Of a DNA stretch of 31,811 nt, positions 1 through 8,941 are shown piece by piece. Under the pieces are notes generated by a model, which ran no database searches, was not told the origin of the DNA, and was given only the letters and a program-made list of their open reading frames with translations. The position numbers and the translations under genes were made by a program. How positions within the stretch are numbered: position 1 is the stretch's first letter; every line of letters begins with the position of its first letter. This DNA is from CAYPTB01 sp964413535 (GTDB taxonomy: Bacteria; Planctomycetota; UBA1135; GCA-002686595): assembly GCA_964413535.1 (NCBI GenBank), contig CAYPTB010000024.1:1-31811 (forward strand), written 5' to 3'.

Positions 1-1393
1 AGGGGCAGGTCCAGTTCGCGTTGCTGGCGACCTGGTCGAAGCGCACGCCGTCCGCGGCGAGCGCATCCAACCGCGGCGAGGTCTTCGATCCGTAGCCGTA
101 GCACGACAGCCGATCGGCGCGCAGGGTGTCGACCGCGATCAAGATGACGTTGCGCGGCCCGTCGCTGGCCTGCGGCGTATCGAGCACGGGGTTGCCCCAC
201 ACGGGATGGGGTCGACCCTTCTCGGCGCGCGTGCGCAGCGCGAGCCGCACGTCCTGACCCGCGTAGGCGGCCAGGTCCACGTCGGCCTCGTGCCAGCGCC
301 AGTCCTCGGGCCGGGCCGTCAAGCTCAGCGACCACAGGATCTGCTCGACCCCGGACGGCGGGCGCAGAGCGACCTCGAAGCGCGCCGCATCCCCGGGCAG
401 GGTCTCGTGGGCGAGGGCCGCCGACAGGCGCAGGGCGGCGTGCGGCGGGATCACGAGCTCGAACGCGATGTCGGTCGGCGGTGGCGCGTACAGCGCGTGA
501 CGGTAGGAGAAGTTGTCGTCCCAGGGACCGTGTCGCGCTTCGATGTCGAAGCGGGGCGGAAACTGTCCGAACTTCTCCATGCCCAGCGCGGCGTCGGCGC
601 CGTCCGCCGGCATGCGCGCCTTCATCAAGGCGATCTGCTGCTCGGGGGTGGGGTTCAACCGGAACAGGCTCAGATCGTCGAACCATGCCTCCTGCTGGCT
701 CTCGGAATGCTCGGGCTCGACAAAGGCTTCGTGAAGCACGACCCACAGCGAGCGCGTGGTGAGCGTCGTGAAGAACGACACCGCCGAGCGCTGCCAGGTA
801 CCGTCGGGCTCGGGCGGCGCCGGCCAGTGGTACGCGAGCGGCATCCAGGCCTTGAGCTGCTCGAGGTCGACATCCGCGTCCAGCTCCTTCCAACTGCTCG
901 CCGCAGCTTCGATGACGACGAAGTCGGCGTCCAGCGGAGCGTCCGTCCGCACGCGGCGTTCGAACACGTAGTGCGCGCCCGGCTGGGCGGGGAACATCAG
1001 CCGGTAGTGGAATTGGGGATCTCCCCCGAGGCCCCCACCGAAGCGCATGGCGAAGGCCTTGCCGGTCCCCGTGTCCCTGACCGAGGCTCGGGGGGTCGGA
1101 TTCCAGCCGATGGCCTCGACGTCGAGCTGCTCGAAGTCCTCGGCGAAGACGAGGGAGCGCGGGACATCCTCGAGATCGGCGAGGGTCCGGGCCGGCGGAA
1201 TCGTGACCAGAGGGCCTTCGATCGTGGCGCCGTCGAGCAGCTCGGCGAGCCGGATCGTCCTGGGCGCGAATCCCGCCTCGATCGAGGACACGACCTCGTC
1301 ACCCGCTCCGCCGCACGCCGGAAGTACCGCCGTCCCGCACCAAGCGACCAGTACGATTCGTGCCGATCGCTGCATCTTCGCACGCGCTGCCAT
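1..1393 (-). CDS. Sulfatase-like (alkaline phosphatase superfamily) lipoprotein, 3' part cut off by window edge
   Basis: The reading frame stays open from ATG at 1393 to base 1, so the C-terminus lies outside the window; 464 codons are visible. The N-terminus is a lipoprotein signal with lipobox LPAC near residue 27. Residues about 30-410 form a long non-catalytic region rich in beta-strand-like sequence, probably a ligand-binding or adhesion module. The sulfatase fold begins with NVILIAVDTLRADRLSCYGY at residue 415, whose Asp is the expected first metal ligand. The last visible residues, TCP (462-464), are where the nucleophile sits. Thr occupies the position two before Pro that holds Cys or Ser in formylglycine sulfatases, so a classical sulfatase is unlikely. 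Architecture matches the gene at 3751-6390, so the two are paralogues. An in-frame ATG at 1375 is an alternative start. The substrate cannot be told. Confidence 0.85.
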   Translation of the reverse strand, partial: MAARAKMQRSARIVLVAWCGTAVLPACGGAGDEVVSSIEAGFAPRTIRLAELLDGATIEGPLVTIPPARTLADLEDVPRSLVFAEDFEQLDVEAIGWNPTPRASVRDTGTGKAFAMRFGGGLGGDPQFHYRLMFPAQPGAHYVFERRVRTDAPLDADFVVIEAAASSWKELDADVDLEQLKAWMPLAYHWPAPPEPDGTWQRSAVSFFTTLTTRSLWVVLHEAFVEPEHSESQQEAWFDDLSLFRLNPTPEQQIALMKARMPADGADAALGMEKFGQFPPRFDIEARHGPWDDNFSYRHALYAPPPTDIAFELVIPPHAALRLSAALAHETLPGDAARFEVALRPPSGVEQILWSLSLTARPEDWRWHEADVDLAAYAGQDVRLALRTRAEKGRPHPVWGNPVLDTPQASDGPRNVILIAVDTLRADRLSCYGYGSKTSPRLDALAADGVRFDQVASNANWTCP

Positions 1394-1557
1394 GGAGAGT
1401 CCGGAAGGAAGTCCGGCGCGCAGAGTCTAGCTCGCCTTGGGGCGCGATCTCGCCCGCGGCTCTCGACACTCGATCGCCCGCATCGAGCGTGAGCCGGCGT
1501 CGTCGTCGAACGCCGCGCGAATGCGAGGGGAGAGCGACGAGCTCGCGCTGGCCTGGC

Positions 1558-1563
1558 TAACAT
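1558..1563 (+). promoter_or_regulatory. Candidate -10 box of a near-leaderless transcript
   Basis: TAACAT lies 11 nt before the ATG at 1575, and no Shine-Dalgarno is present between them. The same spacing recurs before kynA and bioB. No convincing -35 was seen. Confidence 0.35.
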
Positions 1564-1574
1564 CGGGATTCCCC

Positions 1575-2456
1575 ATGCAGTCCCTCCTCCCCTTCCGCCA
1601 CGCGGTGCTCGCCGGGTTGGTCGGGTTCGCGCTCGTCTCCTGCGGCGAGTCCACGACCGCGGTCTCCGACGCCCCGCGCCCCAAGCTGATCGTCGTCGGC
1701 ATCGACGGCGCCACTTGGGACGTGATCGATCCGCTGATGGAGCGCGGTGAGCTGCCGCACTTCCGCGCGCTGCTCGAGCGCGGCGCACGCGCCCGGCTGC
1801 TCTCCCTGCCGCCGTCCTCCTCGCCCGTCGTGTGGACGACGATCGCGACGGACACCTTCCCGCGCAGCCACGAGATCCTGGGCTTCACCTACCCGTATGG
1901 AAGCGCGATCGGGCGGCCGGTCAGCTCGGACCTGCGGCGCGACCCGGCGATCTGGAACGTCGCAAGCGAGTACGGGAAGCGCGTCGGCATCGTCGGCTAC
2001 TTCGTCTCGCACCCGCCCGAGCCGGTCGCCGGCTTCATGGTTTCGGACCGCATGGTGCAGAACGTCCCCGGCGCGACGTACCCGCCGGAGATGCAGGCCG
2101 AGCTCCGTCCCCTGCTCAGATCGATCCGGGCGGGCCAGGAACACGACGAGCTGCTCGCTCTTCACACGGTTTCGTGCGCTCTTGGACGCATGCGGACCGA
2201 ACGAGGTCGCCCATCTCGAACTGGAGCCACGAACCTTGTCACGGATCATCCATCTCGTCGCCGTCCTACTCCTCGTTCCGCTCGCTCTCCCGCGGACCTC
2301 GTTCGCTTCGCCGCAGGCGACCGCCGAGAAGGCGGGAGCTCTCCAGCACCGGATCGACGCCTTCCTGCAACGCTGCACCGAAGCGGGCTTCCACGGCTCC
2401 GTGCTGGTCGTGCGCGACGACCAGGCCCTCCTCGACCGGGGCTACGGGTTGCGTGA
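1575..2456 (+). pseudogene. Truncated type I phosphodiesterase / alkaline phosphatase-family lipoprotein
   Basis: The first roughly 195 codons (to about 2160) read as the N-terminal part of a type I phosphodiesterase/nucleotide pyrophosphatase-like protein. There is a lipoprotein signal with lipobox LVSC (Cys23), then the metal-site strand KLIVVGIDGATWDVIDPLM, the nucleophile region SSSPVVWTTIATD with a Thr nucleophile candidate, and SEYGKRVGIVGYF. After about 2160 the frame loses this character and becomes arginine/proline-rich out-of-frame sequence, running to a stop at 2456 inside the next gene. Family members are usually over 450 residues, so roughly the last half or more of the fold, including distal metal ligands, is missing. 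The likely cause is a deletion that joined its 5' part to the region before the serine hydrolase. A short expressed protein remains possible but should not be catalytic. Confidence 0.6.
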
Positions 2457-3708
2457 CCGCGAGCGGAGCCTTCCGAACGGACCCAACACGGTCCACGCCA
2501 TCGGGTCCCTCACCAAGCAGTTCACTGCGGCTGCGATACTGAAGCTGCAGGAGATGGACTCTCTCCGGGTCACGGATGCGATGAGCGAGTATCTGCTCGG
2601 CGTGCCGGAGGACAAGGCCGCGATCACGCTGCACCACCTGCTCACGCATTCGGCCGGCTTCCCGGGCGCGATCGGCGACGACTACGCGCCCGTGGAGCGA
2701 TCGGAGTTCCTGGAGCTCGCTCTGGCGACGCCGCTCTCGTTCGAGCCCGGGGAGGGCTACGAGTACTCGAACGTGGGCTACAGCCTGCTCGGCGCGATCG
2801 TCGAGATCGCGAGCGGACGGGGATACGAGCAGTTCCTGAAGGAGGAGCTCCTCGAGCCCGCCGGGCTCGAGCACACGGGCTACCAACTGCCGGATTGGTC
2901 CGGCGCGGAGCTCGCGATCGGCTACGACGCGCGCGGCGAGCGCTGGGGGACGATGCTCGATCATCCCTGGGCTCCCGACGGCCCCTACTGGCACCTGCGC
3001 TGCAACGGCGGACTGCTCAGCAGCACGCACGACATGCTCGCCTGGCTGGACGCCCTGCGCCGACACACGGTGCTCGGTCCGGCAGCGGTGAGCTCGATGC
3101 TCGAGCCGCACGTCGCCGAAGGCGAGGGCGCCGATTCGCACTACGGCTACGGCTGGGCCGTCTTCGAGACGCCGCGCGGGACGCGCTTGATCACCCACAA
3201 CGGCGGCAACGGGATCCAGTTCGCCGACGTGCTCTGGTACGCCGACGAGGGCGTGTCCATCGCGCTCATGAGCAACGCGTCTGCGCGCGGAATGCAGGAC
3301 CTCGCCTGGGAGATCGGCCGCATGTGCTTCGATCCCACGTACGAGCCCTCACCGCCGCGCCCGGCGCGCAGGCTGAGCGGCCTGCCGGAAGGACCCGCGG
3401 GTGATCGACTGCGGGCCATCTCCGACGTGCTCGCGAGCGGCGCCGACGACGCGGCGCTGCGCACTTGGCTGAAGGAGAACCTCGGTCCGGGCTTCCTCGA
3501 GGACGTTCCCATGGAGCGCCACGTGGCCGTGTTCCGCCGGCTGTGCACCGACATCGGCGCCCATCGCATCGAGTCGGTGGAAGAGCAGGGCCCCGACGAG
3601 TACGTCCTGCATCTCTGCTCCGCGCGCGACGGTGCCCTCTACCGAATCGACGTCCAGCTCCGACCCAGCGACGCGCGCATCGGCGGGCTCGGCGTCGAAC
3701 TCGAATAG
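2236..3708 (+). CDS. Secreted serine hydrolase, beta-lactamase class C / penicillin-binding-protein-like
   Basis: A 490-residue exported protein of the serine beta-lactamase/DD-peptidase superfamily. All three active-site motifs are visible: S91-L-T-K94 (SxxK), Y177-S-N179, and H321-N-G323 in the KTG/HxG position. A hydrophobic signal RIIHLVAVLLLVPLALP precedes a likely cleavage at SFA/SP. The catalytic domain spans about residues 30-370. A C-terminal domain (about 385-490) resembles the small helical-plus-beta tails of planctomycete members, but I cannot name it. The TTG at 2236 is chosen because it directly precedes the signal peptide and no ATG or GTG is available there; a GGAG lies about 10 nt upstream. 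Family members act as esterases, D-amino-acid peptidases or beta-lactamases, so the substrate is open. Its 5' region overlaps the tail of the truncated phosphodiesterase frame. Confidence 0.85.
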   Translation: MSRIIHLVAVLLLVPLALPRTSFASPQATAEKAGALQHRIDAFLQRCTEAGFHGSVLVVRDDQALLDRGYGLRDRERSLPNGPNTVHAIGSLTKQFTAAAILKLQEMDSLRVTDAMSEYLLGVPEDKAAITLHHLLTHSAGFPGAIGDDYAPVERSEFLELALATPLSFEPGEGYEYSNVGYSLLGAIVEIASGRGYEQFLKEELLEPAGLEHTGYQLPDWSGAELAIGYDARGERWGTMLDHPWAPDGPYWHLRCNGGLLSSTHDMLAWLDALRRHTVLGPAAVSSMLEPHVAEGEGADSHYGYGWAVFETPRGTRLITHNGGNGIQFADVLWYADEGVSIALMSNASARGMQDLAWEIGRMCFDPTYEPSPPRPARRLSGLPEGPAGDRLRAISDVLASGADDAALRTWLKENLGPGFLEDVPMERHVAVFRRLCTDIGAHRIESVEEQGPDEYVLHLCSARDGALYRIDVQLRPSDARIGGLGVELE

Positions 3709-3750
3709 GTGCGAGCTGTCGGCGCCCAGCCGGCCCGCGCGGACCTTTTC

Positions 3751-6390
3751 CTAGCGCACGTAGCCCAGGGCCTCGAGCTCGCGCAGGACCTCGGGCGTGA
3801 GGGGCGCGTCGCCGGCTTCGCCGAAGCGTTGCGCCAGCGTGCGGTGGCTCTCCCACAGCTCGAGCAACTGGCGCTCGTAGCGCTCTACGAGCTCGGGATG
3901 ATCGGCGCCCACCTCGCGCAGGGCGAACGGGTCGTTCCACAGGTCGTAGAGCAAAAGTCGCGGCGGCTCGTCGAAGTACGGGTGCACGGCGCCCCAGCGA
4001 CCCCCGGCCGGAACCGAGTGTCGGCCGCGAGCGGTCGCGTTCTCCGCTTCCCGCGCCGACGCGCCCTCGTTCGTCGACGCGCGCGTTCCGTGCGCGGCCG
4101 CCTGCGCCGTGCCGTGCGTCGTGGCCGAGCCATCAAGCTTCGCGGAAACTCCGGCCGTGCGCGGTCCGATCTCGAGCGACGCGCCCCAGCGGCCGTCGAT
4201 CACTTCGAGGTTGCCGACGAACTCGCCGGTCGCCTCGTCGACGCGGAACTCGTCGAGGACGACCGGCGCGGGGGCGAGCTCGCGTCCGAAGAGGAGCGGC
4301 GCGAGCGAACGCCCTTGCAGGACGGCCGGCGGCGGCAGGTCGACGAGCTCGAGCAGCGTCGGCAAGACGTCGATCATCGACACGGGCTGCTCGATGCGCC
4401 GCCCGCCCTCGATCCGACCCGACCACACGAAGACGAGCGGGACGTGCGTGCTGAAGGCGTCGAACAACGCGCCCTGCCACGGCTCCGGCTGCGGATCGAC
4501 CAGGCCGCGCCCGAAACGCGCGAACGTCCCCGCCGGATGGCCGTGGTCGGAGCCGATGACGAGCAGCGTGTTCTCCCACTCGCCGGCCGCCTTCAAACGC
4601 GCGACGAAACGCGCGAGCTCGCGGTCCTGGTGCGCCATGGTCTCGTCGTACAGCCCGCGCCGCACGTTGAAGTACGCCTGGCGGTCGACCCCGGAGCGCT
4701 CGAGCGCCGCGTCGTAGAAGCCCGCGATGCTCGTCGTGCCGAAGAGGTCGCCCGTCGAATCCCACAGCCGGCCGTCCCACTCCTCGAGCCGCTCGCGCTC
4801 CTCCGGCGCCACGAACAACCCGGCGAACGGCGAGCGGGGCTCGTTCGGCTCGTGCACGTCCGTGGTCTGGAAGTGGACCCAGTAGGGCGTGCCGGGATAG
4901 TCGGCGCGGAAACGCCAGAACCACTCGTGCAGCTCCGCCGAGGAGCGCGAGTGATCCCGCGTCTGCGTGTCGCGCAGCACGTCGACGCCGCGCTCGAGGC
5001 CTATGACGCGCGCCGCGTTCGGGTTCGAGGTGAAGGTCGCCGTCTGGTAGCCGCCGCGGCGCATGTGCTCGGCCATCGTGACGGCATATGCGGGGACCGC
5101 CGTCGAGTGCACGCCGCGTCGCAACCCGCCGAGCACGCTGTGGTGCAACGACGTCATGAACGACGCCGTCGAGGGCTGCGTCCAGGTCGAGTTCGAGTAG
5201 GCGTGCTCGAACACGACGCCTTCCTGCGCGAGCTCCTCGAGGAACGGCGTCGTGCGGCGGTTGTAGCCGTAGAGGCTCATGAAGTCGGCGCCGCCGCCGT
5301 CGATGACGTAGAACACGACGTTCGGCCGTCGCGCAGGTCCAGGGCTCGCACTCCCCGACAGGATCGGCGCGCCGAAGAGCGCCACCGCGCCGTCGCGTTC
5401 GCTCGATGCTCGCAGAGTGAGCTCCACCTCCGAGCCCGAGAAGCGCGAGAGGTCGAGCGAGCTCTGCCGCCAGACTCCGGCGTCGCCCGGCGTCTCGTCG
5501 ACGGTTCCGTCGAGCGTCTCCTCGAGGAGCGTCGACGGCTCGCCCGCGCGCGACTGCACCGTCGCAGCGTAGGCGACCTTCTCGCCGGGCAGGCAGGCGA
5601 GTCCGAGGTCGAGCCGGCCTCCCGCGGGCACCGCGACCGTCCACGTGAGCGCCGCCGGCGTGTGCGCGAACAACGTATGGCGCGTGACGGCATCGCGCGT
5701 GACGGCGCGCACACCGACGTCCTCCTGGAAGTCAGCCCCGCGCGGCACGAGCGCGATCGACAGGATCTCCACGCTCGCGGGCAAGGTCGATCCGACGAAC
5801 ACTCCCACGCTCTCGAGCGACGCTCCGCATCCGCCGGCGCGCAGCGGCAGGTGGTAGGTCTGCACGGAGCCGTCGCTGAAGACCGGCGCCGTGCCCTCGG
5901 CCCCCATGAAGAATCCGAAGCCGCGCGGAACGGCGGCCGCGTCCCCGAGGACGTTGCAGGCGACGCCGATTCCCGCCAGGCGTTCGTGCGCCCGCGCACG
6001 CACGAGGACCCCCGTCCAAGCCTGCGGCGCTCCGGCGTCGAGCTCGATCGCGAGCCCTCCGACGTACAGGCCGTCCACCGGCGCGCTCGGCTCGATGAGC
6101 GCCAGACGAACGCCGTCGGCAAGCGTCTCGAGCTCCACGTCGGCGAGACCCGGGAAGCGCTCGGACGAGATCACCTGCCACTCGGGCCGCGGCTCGTCGA
6201 AGCCCCAGAAGCGCTCCGCGCGCGCCTCCGCGGGAACCGACGCACTCTCGACGCGCGCCCCCGCGAACTCGTCGGCCAGGTGCACGAGTACGGCGTCGTT
6301 CCCCGCGACGGCCTCGGCCCCGCAAGCCCCGACAAGAAACGCGCTGGCCGCCAGGGCCGCGCGAACTCGGTTCGCCATCCGGTCGTTCAC
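3751..6390 (-). CDS. Large sulfatase-like (alkaline phosphatase superfamily) lipoprotein
   Basis: An 879-residue lipoprotein (lipobox LVGAC near residue 23). Residues about 30-350 form a beta-rich accessory region; the sulfatase fold runs from RPNVVFYVIDGGGADFMSLY (metal Asp364) to the end. Further core motifs are VHFQTTDVHEPNEP and LLVIGSDHGHPAG, the second metal-binding cluster. The nucleophile position reads T404-Q-P-S-T, so Thr replaces the Cys/Ser that is converted to formylglycine in true sulfatases. Phosphatase, phosphodiesterase or another activity is more likely, or the enzyme is inactive. The C-terminus ends EALGYVR, a tail frequent in planctomycete sulfatase-like proteins. Residues about 748-797 are a low-complexity Ala/Thr/Gly/Glu-rich insertion. 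The GTG at 6390 is chosen because AGGAG sits 6 nt upstream; the ATG at 6378 is worse placed. It is convergent with the serine hydrolase. Confidence 0.88.
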   Translation of the reverse strand: MNDRMANRVRAALAASAFLVGACGAEAVAGNDAVLVHLADEFAGARVESASVPAEARAERFWGFDEPRPEWQVISSERFPGLADVELETLADGVRLALIEPSAPVDGLYVGGLAIELDAGAPQAWTGVLVRARAHERLAGIGVACNVLGDAAAVPRGFGFFMGAEGTAPVFSDGSVQTYHLPLRAGGCGASLESVGVFVGSTLPASVEILSIALVPRGADFQEDVGVRAVTRDAVTRHTLFAHTPAALTWTVAVPAGGRLDLGLACLPGEKVAYAATVQSRAGEPSTLLEETLDGTVDETPGDAGVWRQSSLDLSRFSGSEVELTLRASSERDGAVALFGAPILSGSASPGPARRPNVVFYVIDGGGADFMSLYGYNRRTTPFLEELAQEGVVFEHAYSNSTWTQPSTASFMTSLHHSVLGGLRRGVHSTAVPAYAVTMAEHMRRGGYQTATFTSNPNAARVIGLERGVDVLRDTQTRDHSRSSAELHEWFWRFRADYPGTPYWVHFQTTDVHEPNEPRSPFAGLFVAPEERERLEEWDGRLWDSTGDLFGTTSIAGFYDAALERSGVDRQAYFNVRRGLYDETMAHQDRELARFVARLKAAGEWENTLLVIGSDHGHPAGTFARFGRGLVDPQPEPWQGALFDAFSTHVPLVFVWSGRIEGGRRIEQPVSMIDVLPTLLELVDLPPPAVLQGRSLAPLLFGRELAPAPVVLDEFRVDEATGEFVGNLEVIDGRWGASLEIGPRTAGVSAKLDGSATTHGTAQAAAHGTRASTNEGASAREAENATARGRHSVPAGGRWGAVHPYFDEPPRLLLYDLWNDPFALREVGADHPELVERYERQLLELWESHRTLAQRFGEAGDAPLTPEVLRELEALGYVR

Positions 6391-6396
6391 GATCTT

Positions 6397-6401
6397 CTCC
6401 T
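6397..6401 (-). promoter_or_regulatory. Ribosome binding site that decides a GTG start
   Basis: AGGAG on the minus strand lies 6 nt before the GTG at 6390 and 18 nt before the in-frame ATG at 6378, favouring GTG as initiator of the sulfatase-like lipoprotein. Confidence 0.6.
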
Positions 6402-6624
6402 GCCCGCGGCCTCGAACGAGCGGACCTCCGGGCCCGCTGCGCGCAGGGTAGCGCAGCTCGCCTCGTCAGGCAGCTTGCCGCGGTGTCGCCCGTGGAGCGC
6501 ACCGAGGAGAACTTGCGCCCCGCGCCGGGGGTGATGGCTGCGCGCGCGCTCGACTACGCCGCGGTCGACGTCGGACGTCCGGCCTCCGACTTTCGACGCC
6601 TTCGGCGGGATGGCGGAGCACCGC

Positions 6625-8628
6625 TCACGGTGCCGCCGAGGCGATCGGGTTGGAGCAAACCCAGCCCTCCGGTCCCGAGTCCAAGAGCCACGCCTGCACG
6701 TGGATCTCCTGTCCAGGGGGCAGCGGATGCTCGAGTTGCACGCGGACGCTCGCAGCGCCGAGCGCATCGGTCACGACGGGCAGGAGGACGTCCGGCGCGC
6801 GAACCAAGGTCTCGTCCGCGATCGGCGGCTGGAGCTGGCCGAGACTCACTGCGATCCACCCCGATGCAAAGCTCTTCGCACCGACGACGGACCACACGAT
6901 CGTCGAGCCCGCGTTCAGGCTGCCGACTCCGGTCAGTTTCGGGATGTTCTTCGGTCGCTTCGGACCCAGCCACGGGCTGGTCCATTGGATCGCTCGACTG
7001 GCTGCGACGCAGGCCGAGAACTCCGAAGTCGAAGCGCTGGCCGTGTGCGTGGCCGTCGAGGCCACGAACCAACCCGGCTGGACGGTTACGGGCAGGGTCA
7101 CGTCGAACGCTGCATCGCCATTCGCGTCCGTGACGACGGTCGTGGAGCCCAGGTAGTCCTCCCCCTCGCCGAATCCGGAAGCGTCGCACTGGGGCGAAGC
7201 GAAGAACTCGAGCGTGAAGTTGGACGAAGGGCTGCTGTTCAAGGTCCCCACGACGTGCAGCGCGCCGCCCGCGCGCGTGGCGGAAAGGAGCACCGGGAAG
7301 TTCTGCAGCCCGTTGCCGCCGGTGTCGGCATCGAGGGCGTCGTTGGGCGTGACTCCGGTCTGGAAGTCGTTCGTGATCAGATCGATGCCGAGACCGCCGT
7401 TGTCGTGGATCGAATTGCCCGCGATGCGGACCCCGGAGAACGTGTTGCCGACGCTGATGGCCGAGCCCAGGTGTCCCGCGATCTCGTTGCCTTCGCCCGG
7501 GGCCGATCCGCCGATGACGACATCCTGGACCGGCCCGAGGTAGTAATTCGTCGTCGCGATGCCCGTGACGCTCCCCAGCACCGGTTCGTCGTTGGCGTTC
7601 AACCCGATCGCGTTGCCCACGATCGAGACACCGTCTCCCGTTCCGTAGACGCTGATGGCCGTTCCGAGCACGCCGGGGTAGGGACCGATCTTGTGCCCGA
7701 GGATGCCCGCGATCCGGTTGTTGCGGATGACCGTGTCGTGGTGCTCGCCATCGAAGTAGATGCCCGTGGTGGTAGCCAGATGGCCCTGTTGCAGGCCGTC
7801 GGGCGTGGTCCCGATCTGGTTGTTCTCGATGACCGTGCCGACCGCGTCGAAGATCTGCACCGCGAAGCCGCCGGGCCACCCCTCACTGTTCCAGGTTCCC
7901 GAGCCGATGATGATGTTGCGCTCGCCCGGGGTCGGACCGCCGATCCGGTTGTTGGTGGCAGGCTGTCCGCCACCGATCCAGCCGAGCACGCGAACGCGAT
8001 CCACGCTGTTGCCGACGGCGACGTTGTGGCTCGCGCGGTCGATCTGGATGAAGCCGCCCGTGTTGCCCTCGCCTGGATTCGCGCCACCGATGAGGTTGAA
8101 CGCGGAGTCGAAGACCTCGAAACCGGACTCCGTGTTGCCTTGGATCACGTTGCCCGAGCCGCCGCTCAGGTGGATGCTCGAGTTGTCGAGGCCGAACACG
8201 GCGCCTCCCACGTTGTCGATGAGGTAGGTCTCGGCCCAGATCACGACCTCGGCGCCACCCTCGGGGTTGGTCTCGCCCGTGAAGGCCGTCTGGGTCCTAC
8301 CGTCGAGGATCACCGTGTCGAAGACGCGGAAGCCGAGGAACGGCTTCAGCACCGCGCGGCCGGGGAAGAACCCCTGGTACAGCCACTCGCTCGGAGGGAT
8401 CCGGAACGCGATGGTCTGCACACCCGGAGTGTTGTCCGAGGCCAGACCGGCTTCGGGCAGCGAGACCACTCCGTCCGGTCCGGGCAAGTCCGCAACCTGC
8501 ATGGCGCCCGCGAAGTCGATCACGTCGTTGGCCGTGTCGACGACGATGGTCTGCGCACCTGCAACGCCTGCGGACAGGATCAGCGCGGCAAGGGTCGCGA
8601 CGAGGCTAGTGCGTCGGATCGGTTCCAT
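6625..8628 (-). CDS. Secreted right-handed parallel beta-helix protein
   Basis: A 667-residue exported protein. Residues 1-25 are a Sec signal ending in the AGA/Q type cleavage site. Next comes TIVVDTANDVIDF...VVSLPEAGLAS, which resembles the CSLREA-type segment that often caps secreted beta-helix proteins. Residues about 130-440 hold many short NxI/NxIxG coils (VIENNQIG, VIRNNRIAG, VSIVGNAIG, VRIAGNSIHDN), typical of PbH1 repeats. A beta-sandwich-like domain follows (about 440-540). The last 120 residues look like a C-terminal domain reused on planctomycete secreted proteins (TDALGAASVRVQLEHPLPPG, then an aromatic-rich end). No catalytic triad of polysaccharide lyases could be assigned, so an adhesion or glycan-binding role is as likely as an enzyme. 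The ATG at 8628 is preceded by AAGGGA at suitable distance. It is divergent from the first S74 gene. Confidence 0.82.
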   Translation of the reverse strand: MEPIRRTSLVATLAALILSAGVAGAQTIVVDTANDVIDFAGAMQVADLPGPDGVVSLPEAGLASDNTPGVQTIAFRIPPSEWLYQGFFPGRAVLKPFLGFRVFDTVILDGRTQTAFTGETNPEGGAEVVIWAETYLIDNVGGAVFGLDNSSIHLSGGSGNVIQGNTESGFEVFDSAFNLIGGANPGEGNTGGFIQIDRASHNVAVGNSVDRVRVLGWIGGGQPATNNRIGGPTPGERNIIIGSGTWNSEGWPGGFAVQIFDAVGTVIENNQIGTTPDGLQQGHLATTTGIYFDGEHHDTVIRNNRIAGILGHKIGPYPGVLGTAISVYGTGDGVSIVGNAIGLNANDEPVLGSVTGIATTNYYLGPVQDVVIGGSAPGEGNEIAGHLGSAISVGNTFSGVRIAGNSIHDNGGLGIDLITNDFQTGVTPNDALDADTGGNGLQNFPVLLSATRAGGALHVVGTLNSSPSSNFTLEFFASPQCDASGFGEGEDYLGSTTVVTDANGDAAFDVTLPVTVQPGWFVASTATHTASASTSEFSACVAASRAIQWTSPWLGPKRPKNIPKLTGVGSLNAGSTIVWSVVGAKSFASGWIAVSLGQLQPPIADETLVRAPDVLLPVVTDALGAASVRVQLEHPLPPGQEIHVQAWLLDSGPEGWVCSNPIASAAP

Positions 8629-8941
8629 TTCGAATTCCCTTCTTGCGGCCCAGGCGTGAGGTTCGCGTCACGGCACACGAATGGTCGTTGGTGCTCGCAG
8701 GCCTTGGCGATTCCCCACGGTAGGCGTAGGAAGCCGTTCCGTTCTCCCGACCGAGTGCGCAGAGGGAGGGCGCGAAGGTCGCAGGGGTACGGATCACTCC
8801 TGGAGGCTCGAGGGACCGCACGAGCTTCGCCGCGACCCCCTGGAATGCGGCGTGGCTGCTACCATCGGCCTCGACTGCTTCGAGCAGCCGTTCTCGCAGG
8901 TTGCGCTGCCCTCAGAGGTTCGTCGGGACACAGGAGCTGTC
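8629..8941. other. Divergent intergenic region
   Basis: 313 bases between the beta-helix gene and the first S74 gene. No coding-like frame is seen. The right third holds the block shared with the second S74 gene (8825-8865) and the ribosome binding site AGGAG at 8932-8936, 5 nt before ATG 8942. Confidence 0.6.
8825..8865 (+). promoter_or_regulatory. Upstream element shared by both S74 paralogues, copy 1
   Basis: It starts with CTTCGCCG and ends with TGCTACCAT (8857-8865); TACCAT could be a -10 box. The corresponding block at 11793-11831 begins CTTCGCCG and ends TGCTACCGT, with nearly the same internal spacing (32 versus 30 nt between the two ends). Each lies about 75-85 bases before the start codon. 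It may be a conserved promoter or simply sequence carried along by the gene duplication. Confidence 0.4.

Noticed and set aside
206..1492. Long plus-strand frame opposite the first sulfatase-like gene
   Set aside because: Arginine-rich shadow of a real minus-strand gene with lipobox and sulfatase motifs; typical of high-GC DNA.
3709..6534. A 941-codon plus-strand frame
   Set aside because: Antisense shadow of the sulfatase-like lipoprotein; composition dominated by Arg, Glu and Val with no domain.
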